NCBI RefSeq assembly: GCF_042646425.1
Contig: NZ_JBHRTR010000050.1
Coordinates: forward strand, 48,882 to 112,881
Direction of reading: 5' to 3'
Length of the DNA stretch: 64,000 nucleotides
Source of the DNA: Marinibaculum pumilum
GTDB lineage: Bacteria; Pseudomonadota; Alphaproteobacteria; Ferrovibrionales; Ferrovibrionaceae
Shown: positions 25,456 through 33,085 of the stretch, piece by piece
Position numbering within the stretch: position 1 is the stretch's first letter
How the letters are laid out: each line of letters opens with the position of its first letter
The notes under the pieces: generated by a model
Databases searched by the model: none
The model's input: the letters and a program-made list of their open reading frames with translations, nothing else
Told to the model about the DNA's origin: nothing
Position numbers and translations under genes: made by a program

Positions 25456-26876
25456 AGCGGGCCGTCGGGCTGGTTGGCCGGCTTTGACTGTCGCACGAAC
25501 ACCATCGCGGAGACGCCCGGCGGCAGGGTTTGCGCATAGCCGCATCCCAGCAGGCTGATCCAGACCAGGGCGATGGCGGGGATCTGGGCGCTGAAATCCA
25601 CCGCGCTGTGGGCGCCGATCGTCACGCTCGCGCCGATGGCGGTGATGCCGTAGCGGCCGCCGACCCGGTTCAACACCCCCCGCAGCACCTGCCAGCAGAG
25701 CCATGCCGGGATCGCCAGCAACAGCAGGCCGAAGGGCAGGCCCAGTTCCACAAGGACCTCCAGATAGGTGTTGTGGGCCTTGTCCACCTGGTAGGCGAAG
25801 ACATGCGGCTCGTCCTGGTAGGCGAAGAAGATGGATTCGTAGGTGCCCAGGCCATGGCCGCGCAGCGGCGCATCGGCCAGTGCCACCAGGCTGCGTTCCC
25901 AGATCTCGCTCCGCCCGGTCTGGCCGCGTCCGTCGTCCAGCCGGTCCATGACCGCGCCGCCGCTGATCAGCAGGACGACCAGCATCCCCGCCCCGACGGC
26001 GAGCGGCCAGAGGCGGGCGCCGGCCGACGGGCCGAGAAGGTCGTCCCCGGCACGGCCGCCGCCGGCACGATAGTGCAGTCCTGCCACCACGGCGGTGCCG
26101 ATCAGGGTGGCGGCGAGGCCGGCGCGCGAACCCGTCAGCAGCAGGGCGGTAAACAGCACCAGCAGGGTCGTCAGCAGCAGGGCAAGCTTGGCGAACCTGC
26201 GGTCTCTGGTCGCAACGTCGTGGTCAGGCCCGTCCCGCCGGTCGCGGCCCTCCGACAGGAGGGAGGAGACCAGCGCCACGATGCCGATGCCGCAATAGGT
26301 GGCAAAGCTGTTCCGGTTCACGAAGGTCGAGGTGAGGGAATCCGGGTAGGCCCATTTCTCGTACCACAGGATCGTCGCGTTGCCGGAGAAGTCGACGAAC
26401 AGGCCATAGGCGGCATAGGCCAGCACACTGGCGATGACGGTATTGGAAAGCCGGCGCGCGTTCGATCGTTCCCGGCAATACTGCATCGCCAGGAAGAAGG
26501 CGGCAGCGTAGGCGGCGAGCCGGGTGATGCCGGTCAGGGTCTCGCGCGGGACGGCGCTGATCGCTCCTGTCGCCTCGGCGCCGAGGGCGTCTGCCGCGCC
26601 GCTCCACATCCAGTGGTGCAGGAAGGCCGGTGTCCAGGGAAAGGCCTGGATCAATGCCCAGACGAGCACGGCCCCGAAGGCGCAGGCCGGCCATTTCCAG
26701 AACGGCAGCCGGACATGAAGCTGGGTCCAGTCCCGCCACATGACGATACCCCAGCCCATCAGCATCAGGCCCATCCAGAGCGCCAGCAGGCTCCACGGTC
26801 CCGGGCGATTGCTCCCCAGGGGCAGCGGCGCCAGCGCGATGGCGATCAGCAGGCCGATGAATGGCAGAAGACGCAT
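25452..26876 (-). CDS. O-antigen ligase/polymerase-like protein (Wzy_C family)
   Basis: 474 residues with about 11 hydrophobic segments and the Wzy_C periplasmic-loop signature: TSTFVNRNSFATYCGIGIVAL, then RSEIWERSLVALADAPLRGHGLGTYESIF and the conserved H in DKAHNTYLEVLVELGLPFGLLL. Proteins of this family either polymerise repeat units or ligate polymer to lipid A core or protein; the sequence does not decide. It follows a small membrane gene by 13 bases and is in one unit with the WcaJ-type transferase. Confidence 0.88.
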   Translation of the reverse strand: MRLLPFIGLLIAIALAPLPLGSNRPGPWSLLALWMGLMLMGWGIVMWRDWTQLHVRLPFWKWPACAFGAVLVWALIQAFPWTPAFLHHWMWSGAADALGAEATGAISAVPRETLTGITRLAAYAAAFFLAMQYCRERSNARRLSNTVIASVLAYAAYGLFVDFSGNATILWYEKWAYPDSLTSTFVNRNSFATYCGIGIVALVSSLLSEGRDRRDGPDHDVATRDRRFAKLALLLTTLLVLFTALLLTGSRAGLAATLIGTAVVAGLHYRAGGGRAGDDLLGPSAGARLWPLAVGAGMLVVLLISGGAVMDRLDDGRGQTGRSEIWERSLVALADAPLRGHGLGTYESIFFAYQDEPHVFAYQVDKAHNTYLEVLVELGLPFGLLLLAIPAWLCWQVLRGVLNRVGGRYGITAIGASVTIGAHSAVDFSAQIPAIALVWISLLGCGYAQTLPPGVSAMVFVRQSKPANQPDGPL

Positions 26877-26889
26877 GGAAGGCGGCCGT

Positions 26890-27327
26890 TCAGCGGACTG
26901 TTTCCCTGACCTGGGAGGAGAATTCCTGCCACAGCCCCAGCGACATGCCGGGGAACAGGTCGATGCCGATCCAGGATTTCAGGGTGTAGAGGATGCCCAG
27001 CAGGGCCAGCAGCAGCATGCCGAAGAAGAACAGGCCGAAGACGATGTTGCCGGCCGTGACCAGGGGCTGGCTCCGCCGGTCGTAGGAGCGGCGGTTCCTG
27101 GAACGCTTCTCGCCGCCGATCAGCAGCACCATGTACATGCGGCGGAAGGGGATCGGCAGCGAGACGCGAAGATCGACCATATGCGCACCGCGATAGCGCG
27201 CACCGAATGCGCGCTTGATCGCGAACAACTGGTCCTCGGTGAAGGTCGGCCAGGTTTCCTTCGGGATGCGGCCGAAGAAATCGTGGAAGAAGGGATCCTG
27301 CCGGATCTCACGTCGGTGCATGCACAT
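26890..27327 (-). CDS. small single-pass membrane protein, unknown
   Basis: 145 residues. The cytoplasmic N-terminal part reads FGRIPKETWPTFTEDQLFAIKRAFG, then H-M-V-D-L-R-V-S-L-P and a basic GGEKRSRNRRS; a helix follows (IVFGLFFFGMLLLALLGILYTL). Similar short proteins occur in alphaproteobacterial EPS loci, but I know of no assigned function. The ribosome site GGGGAG is buried in a 9-bp hairpin. It sits between the WcaJ-type and O-antigen ligase-like genes, as middle gene of three. Confidence 0.65.
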   Translation of the reverse strand: MCMHRREIRQDPFFHDFFGRIPKETWPTFTEDQLFAIKRAFGARYRGAHMVDLRVSLPIPFRRMYMVLLIGGEKRSRNRRSYDRRSQPLVTAGNIVFGLFFFGMLLLALLGILYTLKSWIGIDLFPGMSLGLWQEFSSQVRETVR

Positions 27328-27329
27328 CT

Positions 27330-27351
27330 CCCCGCCGCCGGTGCGGCGGGG
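27330..27351 (-). promoter_or_regulatory. hairpin overlapping the ribosome site of the small membrane gene
   Basis: CCCCGCCGC-cggt-GCGGCGGGG is a perfect 9-bp stem with a 4-base loop. On the mRNA its 3' arm contains the GGGG of the Shine-Dalgarno sequence, two bases before the ATG region of the gene starting at 27327. It could lower translation, or act as an attenuator after the WcaJ-type gene. No T-tract. Confidence 0.5.
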
Positions 27352-27421
27352 TCAGGCCCGCCGCAGAGGATTCCGGCCCCTGTACTGTCCCGATCCGGGC
27401 GTCATGCCGCCGGAGTGCCGG

Positions 27422-28885
27422 TCAGTAGGCGTTCTCGTTCACGAAGCCGACGAAAAGGGTGCGGAAAAGAATACGCATGTCCAGCCATATCGACCAGTTC
27501 TCGATATAGTACAGGTCGGCCTGCACCCGTCGCTCCATCTTTTCCGGCGTATCGGTCTCGCCGCGCAGGCCATTGATCTGCGCCCAGCCGGTGATTCCCG
27601 GCTTCACGCGATGGCGGCCCATGTACTGGTCGATGATCTTGGCGAATTCCTCGTTATGGGCGATCGCATGGGGGCGCGGTCCCACCATCGACATCTCGCC
27701 GCGCAGCACGTTGAAGATCTGCGGCAGCTCGTCAAGGCTCGTGCGGCGCAGGAAGCGGCCGATTCGCGTCACCCGCGGGTCCTCGCGGGTCGCCTGTGCC
27801 AGGCCGCCGATGCCGGCCCGTTCTGCAACCGCCGACCCTTCGGGCAGCGGCGCGGCCAGTCCCGGCGGCGGTCCCTGGTACATCGTCCTGAACTTGTAGA
27901 CGTTGAAGATGTTGTTGTTGAAGCCGTAGCGCGGCTGCCGGAACAGCGCCGGGCCGGGGCTGTCCAGCCGGATCAGCAGCGAGATCACGAGCATCGCCGG
28001 CAGGAACAGGATCATGGCGATGACCGCCAGCACCCGGTCCTCGATCGCCTTCACGAAATAGCTCCAGCCGCCCAGCGGCCGCTCGGCGACGGTGATCATC
28101 GGCAGGCCGGCGAACTGGTGGACGCGGCGGTCGATCAGCCGGTAGGCGACATGGTCCGGCGCCAGGGTGATGTCAGTGGGTGCTGTGCGCAGCTTGGCCA
28201 TCAGGTTCATCAGCCGCTCCTCGGCATGCCAGGGCAGGGTGATGATGATCTGATCCACGTTGTGCCGCCGCAGGTACTGCATCAGGTCGTCCACCGTGCC
28301 CAGCAGCGGGACATGCTCGATGCCGCGCGGCACCCGTGTGACCCTGTCGTCGAACATGCCCAGAACCTTCAGGCCGTGGTCCTGCGTCCGCTCCAGATGG
28401 GTGATCAGTCGCCGGGCATTGTCGTTGGCGCCGACGATGACGGTGGTGCGGGCCAGGTAGCCGCGGCGGCGCCAGACATAGAACAGCACGGCCACCGGGA
28501 TGCGGATCAGGAAGAAACCCGCATAGGTGCCCAGGAACCAGGTGCCGGCCCATAGCCGCGAGAAGTCCTCCGAGGTCTTTGAGAAGAAGGCCGCCGACGC
28601 CAGGCCGACGCCGACCGCGACCCACAGGGGCGCCAGGCGCGCCATGTTCCGCATCAGATGGCGGAAATTGTCGTAGCGATAGATCCCGCCGAAATGGAAT
28701 ATCTGGGCGGTCAGAATGCAGGCCAGCGCGATGCCGACCCAGTACTGCGTCGGCATGGCCCATTCGTCGTGGCGGAACTCATAGGCGGCGATACCGACCA
28801 GCAGGATCACGATCAGGTCGGCCGCGCGCAGCAGGCCGAGCAGGATGCTCGGGTCCTTCGCCAGAACGAGAATGCCTTGCCGCAT
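27422..28885 (-). CDS. WcaJ-type undecaprenyl-phosphate sugar phosphotransferase
   Basis: 487 residues: four N-terminal membrane helices, a cytoplasmic Rossmann-like CoA-binding domain (RTTVIVGANDNARRLI, GTVDDLMQYLRRHNVDQIIITLP), a fifth helix, and the catalytic bacterial sugar transferase domain. The latter has SPGPALFRQPRYGFNN, VYKFRTMY, the R-x-T-S-L-D-E-L-P-Q-I-F-N-V-L catalytic segment, and VGPRPHAIAHN. It primes EPS synthesis by moving a hexose-1-phosphate, probably glucose, onto undecaprenyl phosphate at the inner membrane. First gene of a unit with the small membrane and O-antigen ligase-like genes. Confidence 0.94.
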   Translation of the reverse strand: MRQGILVLAKDPSILLGLLRAADLIVILLVGIAAYEFRHDEWAMPTQYWVGIALACILTAQIFHFGGIYRYDNFRHLMRNMARLAPLWVAVGVGLASAAFFSKTSEDFSRLWAGTWFLGTYAGFFLIRIPVAVLFYVWRRRGYLARTTVIVGANDNARRLITHLERTQDHGLKVLGMFDDRVTRVPRGIEHVPLLGTVDDLMQYLRRHNVDQIIITLPWHAEERLMNLMAKLRTAPTDITLAPDHVAYRLIDRRVHQFAGLPMITVAERPLGGWSYFVKAIEDRVLAVIAMILFLPAMLVISLLIRLDSPGPALFRQPRYGFNNNIFNVYKFRTMYQGPPPGLAAPLPEGSAVAERAGIGGLAQATREDPRVTRIGRFLRRTSLDELPQIFNVLRGEMSMVGPRPHAIAHNEEFAKIIDQYMGRHRVKPGITGWAQINGLRGETDTPEKMERRVQADLYYIENWSIWLDMRILFRTLFVGFVNENAY

Positions 28886-29053
28886 AATACTGTATTCACC
28901 GACCCGCAGCGGTCACGGCGTCCGGGTTCCCGCCGGCAGGTGAGTCCATGACCGGGGTTGGACGCTGTTTTTCGGCGGGATTTGAGCCCCCTCGACCGAC
29001 CGTGCCAATTCTCCCTTCGGATGATGGCAGGCGAAGGGGCAGCAAACCGCATC

Positions 29054-29800
29054 TCAACGATGCAACCACCATGCCGATTCGTTCAGGGAATAGATCGGCT
29101 TGTAGTGCCGGATCGCCGACTGGTCGACCACCTGCTTGATCTGGTTGTCGAGGATCAGGTAGCGCCCGGCGAAGCGCACGATCAGGATCGCATGGGGAAT
29201 GCGCAGATTCAGGTCCTGAAGAACCACCAGTCGCAGATCCTCCGGCGGCCAGCCCAGGGCGCGCAGCGACAGGTATTTCGCGATCGCATAATCCTCGCAA
29301 TCGCCGTCCTTGGTCAGGAACTGGCCGGGGGCGGCCCAATAGTCCTCGATCCCCCAGTTTATGGGGTCGGTGATATAGGGGCGATCGTTGAAGAACGCGT
29401 TGACGGCGCGCAGCTGCTTGAGATCCTTCTTGCCTTTCAGGTCTGCCAGCATCTTCTGCCATTCTTCCCAGTGGCAGCGGTTGAAGGTCTTGTCCGTGCA
29501 GCTGCCGTCGGTGCGGCCGCGTTCCTTGAAATAACGCTCCAGCGCGGAAGTCCATTTCGGGAACGGCTTCAGGTTCTCGCGCCGGAACTCCCAGGTCTGG
29601 AAGAAGCTCTTCGTGCCCTGCGTCGCCGCCATTGCGCTGCCGCCGAGGCCCGTCACCGCGGGTGTGCCGGTCCAGATCAGGCCGGAGAGCAGCACGAAAG
29701 TGATGATTCGCAGGGAGGCGATGATGCGCAGGGGCAGTATGGGATGCATGGTGCGGGGCATCTGTGGCGCGTTCAGCTGTTCGGTACCAGAATGGGACAA
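29054..29800 (-). CDS. transglutaminase-like periplasmic cysteine peptidase (BTLCP/LapG type)
   Basis: 248 residues. A signal anchor (IIASLRIITFVLLSGLIW) leads to the BTLCP domain with catalytic Cys168 in KDGDCEDYAIAKY, His in RIPHAILIVRF and Asp in YLILDNQIKQV. The W-x-x-x-L and tail Y-S-L-N-E-S-A-W-W also fit. LapG cleaves the N-terminal retention region of large surface adhesins when c-di-GMP is low. The start is uncertain (ATG at about residue 18 is an option). It is divergent from a degenerate HD-GYP sensor. The large RTX protein here lacks an obvious LapA-like N-terminus, so the target is open. Confidence 0.88.
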   Translation of the reverse strand: MSHSGTEQLNAPQMPRTMHPILPLRIIASLRIITFVLLSGLIWTGTPAVTGLGGSAMAATQGTKSFFQTWEFRRENLKPFPKWTSALERYFKERGRTDGSCTDKTFNRCHWEEWQKMLADLKGKKDLKQLRAVNAFFNDRPYITDPINWGIEDYWAAPGQFLTKDGDCEDYAIAKYLSLRALGWPPEDLRLVVLQDLNLRIPHAILIVRFAGRYLILDNQIKQVVDQSAIRHYKPIYSLNESAWWLHR

Positions 29801-29994
29801 TCAGTGCTTCAGGGCCAATCACATTGCGGTCGGCCGCGCCGGTCGGTGACCGAAGTCACAACTGGCCCGAATCTGGCACGGTGGGGCCTGGATCGTTAAT
29901 CTGCCGCCGGTGATCGGACGATAGGGGCAAATCCTTGCCGATCGGTGACCAGGATCGCCGCCTGGGGTGAGGGCTGGCGGGTGATGAGGGGGCG

Positions 29995-32211
29995 ATGACC
30001 GGGGAAGACGTGTCGAAGGGGGACGCCAATGCCGGGTCCGCACCTGGCCTGGCGGAAGATCAGGACGATGCCGCGCAAGGGCGGAAGAGCCGCCTCTACA
30101 TGCTTGGCGCTGCCGTGGTGCTCGCCTTGCTCGGCATTGTCGGCGTGCTGCTTGCGGTCGGCTTCGTCGATGCGGAGCGCAGCCGCGACCTGCGCGCCTG
30201 GCAGACCCGTCTCGGGATCATTGCCGACACCCGTGCCGCCGCTGTGCGCGACTGGGTGATGGACCAGGCCCGCGCGCTGCGGGACGTAGCCGACAACGAT
30301 TCCGTCCGGCTGCTGATGACGGAGCTGTCGTTCGCCGGGTGGCAGCTCGACCAGGTTCCCGATGGCGAGGGCCAGCGCGAATATGTCCGCATCTTCCTGA
30401 TCTCCACCGCGAACCTCACCGGGTTCAGTGCTCCGGCGCGGGGGCCGGCGGTCAATGCGAACGTCACCCGGGTGGGCACGGCGGGCCTGGCGATCATCAC
30501 CCCCGACAATGAACTGGTCGTCGCCACGCCGGACATGCCGCCGCTGGACAGCCGGCTGAAGGCCTTCCTGGAGAACCGTCCGCGGGGCGAAGCGGCCATG
30601 CTCGACATGTACCGAGCGCCGTCGGGGGAGGTCAGCATGGCCTTCGTGCAGCCGATCTTCGCGATCCAGTCCGACCCGTCGGCGGAAGCGGAGCTCGGTG
30701 CGGTCATCGGGATCCGGCCGGTCCAGGCGGAGATCGAGCGGCGGCTTGTGCAGCCGGGCGATACCAGCCAGACCTCCGAGAGCCTGCTGGTCCGGGCACA
30801 GGACGGCCAGGTCCAGTACCTGACGACCCTGGCGGACGGGGCGCAGCCGCTCGAGCGGCTGCTGTCGCGATCGGATCCTGAACTGGCGGCGAACCTGGCT
30901 CTGGACCAGCCCGGCGCCTTCGGCCAGCAGGTCGACTACGGCAACCAGCCGGTGGTGATGACCTCCCGCGCCATCGAGGGGACGCCCTGGGTGCTGGTCC
31001 GGAAGATCGACGAGGCGGAGGCGCTGGAGGAGACCGAGTACCGGGCCCGGGTCCTGCTGGCGACCCTGATCGGTGCGATCCTGCTGGTGGCGATCGTGGT
31101 CGTCGCGGTCTGGCGCCACGGCACCTCGATGCGGGCGGCACAATCCGCCGCGCGCTACCGGCGGGTCGCCGAGCGGCTGGATTCCCTCTCCGGCTTTCTG
31201 CGGGTGGTCACCGACAGCCAGCCGACCGCAATCACCGCGGTGGACGATGGCAACCGGATTTCCTTCGTCAACCGGCAGGCCGCTGCCGCTGTGCGCCAGG
31301 ATCCTGCGGACCTTGTCGGCAAGGAACTCGGCGCCGCCTTCGGCCCGGCCCTGGGCGAGGAACTGGGCAACCTGAACAGGCAGGCCCGCAAGGCCGGCGC
31401 CACCGTGACGGAAATCCGTCGCCGCCACCTGGCCGGCAACGGGACCGGTGTCGGCGAGGACCGGATCCTGAAGTCCGATCACATTCCGCTGCCCGGCGGC
31501 GCAGGCGGCAGTGTCGGCACCGGCGCGGTGCTGATGGTGGAGACTGACATCACCGAGGTCGAGCGCGAGCGGGTGCGTCGCGAGCAGTCGATGCGGCAGC
31601 TGGTGGAGACCCTGGTCGCGCTGATCGACCGGCGCGATCCCTATGCCGCGAACCATTCCAAGCGGGTCGCGCAGGTCGCGGCCGCCACTGCCCGGGAGAT
31701 GGACCTCACCGACGTCGACGTTATGACGGTGGAGATTGCGGCGGCGATGACCAATCTGGGGAAGATCGCGGTGCCGGAGCATATCCTGGCGAAGACCGAC
31801 AAGCTGTCGGAGGACGAGCTCAAACTGGTGCGCGATTCGATCCAGATGTCCGCCGATCTGCTGGAGGGGGTGGAGTTCGACGGGCCGGTGGTGGAGACCC
31901 TGCGCCAGATGCAGGAGCATTGGGACGGCACCGGCCGGCCCCACGGCCTGTCCGGCGATGCCATCCTGCCCACCGCCCGGGTGGTCGCGGTGGCCAACGA
32001 CTTCGTGGCGATGGCCAGTCCGCGCGCCTGGCGGGCGGGGCTTGATTTCGACACCATCACGGTCGAATTGATGAAGAACGCCGGGACCCGGTACGAGCGC
32101 AAGGTGGTGATCGCGCTGGTCAATGTCCTGGACAATCGCGGCGGTCGCGAACGGTGGGCCCATTTCGGCGAGGCGGAGCAGCAGCACGGCGATGCTGCCG
32201 GCCCCGCATGA
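29995..32211 (+). CDS. membrane sensor with Cache-like, PAS and degenerate HD-GYP domains
   Basis: 738 residues. Helix 1 is at about 34-56, a periplasmic sensor at 57-350, helix 2 at about 352-372, a PAS-like domain at about 395-520 and an HD-GYP domain to the end. The fold markers are present (NHSKRVAQVAA, LGKIAVPEHIL, EHWDGTGRPHGLSG), but key residues are changed: the H-D pair is T-N, the H-H pair is Q-M, G-Y-P is G-R-P, and the D-x-x-D-A of the last motif is N-D-F-V-A. Metal binding and c-di-GMP hydrolysis are therefore unlikely; it may be a c-di-GMP receptor or scaffold. It is followed 28 bases later by a PPP phosphatase. Confidence 0.85.
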   Translation: MTGEDVSKGDANAGSAPGLAEDQDDAAQGRKSRLYMLGAAVVLALLGIVGVLLAVGFVDAERSRDLRAWQTRLGIIADTRAAAVRDWVMDQARALRDVADNDSVRLLMTELSFAGWQLDQVPDGEGQREYVRIFLISTANLTGFSAPARGPAVNANVTRVGTAGLAIITPDNELVVATPDMPPLDSRLKAFLENRPRGEAAMLDMYRAPSGEVSMAFVQPIFAIQSDPSAEAELGAVIGIRPVQAEIERRLVQPGDTSQTSESLLVRAQDGQVQYLTTLADGAQPLERLLSRSDPELAANLALDQPGAFGQQVDYGNQPVVMTSRAIEGTPWVLVRKIDEAEALEETEYRARVLLATLIGAILLVAIVVVAVWRHGTSMRAAQSAARYRRVAERLDSLSGFLRVVTDSQPTAITAVDDGNRISFVNRQAAAAVRQDPADLVGKELGAAFGPALGEELGNLNRQARKAGATVTEIRRRHLAGNGTGVGEDRILKSDHIPLPGGAGGSVGTGAVLMVETDITEVERERVRREQSMRQLVETLVALIDRRDPYAANHSKRVAQVAAATAREMDLTDVDVMTVEIAAAMTNLGKIAVPEHILAKTDKLSEDELKLVRDSIQMSADLLEGVEFDGPVVETLRQMQEHWDGTGRPHGLSGDAILPTARVVAVANDFVAMASPRAWRAGLDFDTITVELMKNAGTRYERKVVIALVNVLDNRGGRERWAHFGEAEQQHGDAAGPA

Positions 32212-32239
32212 ACCGGCAAAGCGGAAAGTCCTCAGTCTG

Positions 32240-33040
32240 ATGTTCAAGAGGTTGCGCAGGCAGGCGTCGCGCCAGGGCCATGACGGGGCGCGGAGCGCGG
32301 CGCCTGCCGCCGCCGGCGCCCGCGGCCGCGTGCCGGACGGCTGCCGGATCTATGCCATCGGCGACATCCACGGCCGTTCGGACCTGCTCGACCGGCTGCA
32401 CGAGATGATCCGCGAGGATGCCCGGCAGGCGGGCGAGCCGGACAAGGTCATCGTCTATCTCGGCGATCTCGTCGACCGCGGCATGGACAGCCGGGGCGTG
32501 ATCGAACAGCTGCTCGAAGGTCCGCCGGACGGCTTCTCGGCCGTCCACATCCTGGGCAACCACGAAGCGGCGATGCTCGATTTCCTGGAGGATTCCTCGA
32601 TCGGCCCGCACTGGATGGTCAATGGCGGCGACATGACCCTCTACTCGTACGGCGTGCCGGTGCCGCGCAACGCCGTCGGCGGCGGGCCGGAATTCGTGGA
32701 TGCCCGCAAGGCGCTGATCGAGAAGCTGCCGGAGGCGCATCTGCGCTTCCTGAAGGACATGGTGCTGGCCCATGAGGCCGGCGACTATCTGTTCGTCCAT
32801 GCCGGGATCCGTCCCGGCGTGCCGGTGGCCCGGCAGGACCCGCAGGACCTGCTCTGGATCCGCGAGCCGTTCCTGTCCGCCACCGCGGATCTGGGGCGGA
32901 TCGTCGTGCACGGGCACACCATCACCCCGGAGGTGGAGGAGCGGCCCAACAGGATCGGCATCGACACCGGCGCCTATCACACCGGCCGCCTGACCGCGCT
33001 CGTTTTGTCCGGCGACCGGCGCAGCTACCTGCATACCTGA
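32240..33040 (+). CDS. PPP-family metallophosphatase (serine/threonine phosphatase type)
   Basis: 266 residues with all PPP motifs in order: GDIHGR, GDLVDRG, ILGNHEA, FVHAGIRPG and VHGHTI. Members in bacteria dephosphorylate proteins or diadenosine polyphosphates. The N-terminal 30 residues are basic and Ala-rich, without a clear signal, so it is likely cytosolic. It probably shares a transcript with the HD-GYP sensor. It is not a tyrosine phosphatase of the Wzb type, so a role in resetting the Wzc-type kinase is possible but unsupported. Confidence 0.9.
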   Translation: MFKRLRRQASRQGHDGARSAAPAAAGARGRVPDGCRIYAIGDIHGRSDLLDRLHEMIREDARQAGEPDKVIVYLGDLVDRGMDSRGVIEQLLEGPPDGFSAVHILGNHEAAMLDFLEDSSIGPHWMVNGGDMTLYSYGVPVPRNAVGGGPEFVDARKALIEKLPEAHLRFLKDMVLAHEAGDYLFVHAGIRPGVPVARQDPQDLLWIREPFLSATADLGRIVVHGHTITPEVEERPNRIGIDTGAYHTGRLTALVLSGDRRSYLHT

Positions 33041-33057
33041 TCCGGCCCTGCCGCAGC

Positions 33058-33079
33058 GGCCGCCGGCTCTCCGGCGGTC
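33058..33079. terminator. hairpin between convergent phosphatase and heparinase genes
   Basis: CCGCCGG-ctct-CCGGCGG, extended by a G-U and a G-C pair, lies between stops at 33040 and 33086. It fits a bidirectional terminator without T-tract. Confidence 0.5.
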
Positions 33080-33085
33080 GGGCGC

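Noticed and set aside
29922..29940. GG-N10-GC with TTGC upstream of the HD-GYP sensor gene
   Set aside because: The bases after GG do not match the -24 consensus, so it is much weaker than the four reported sites.
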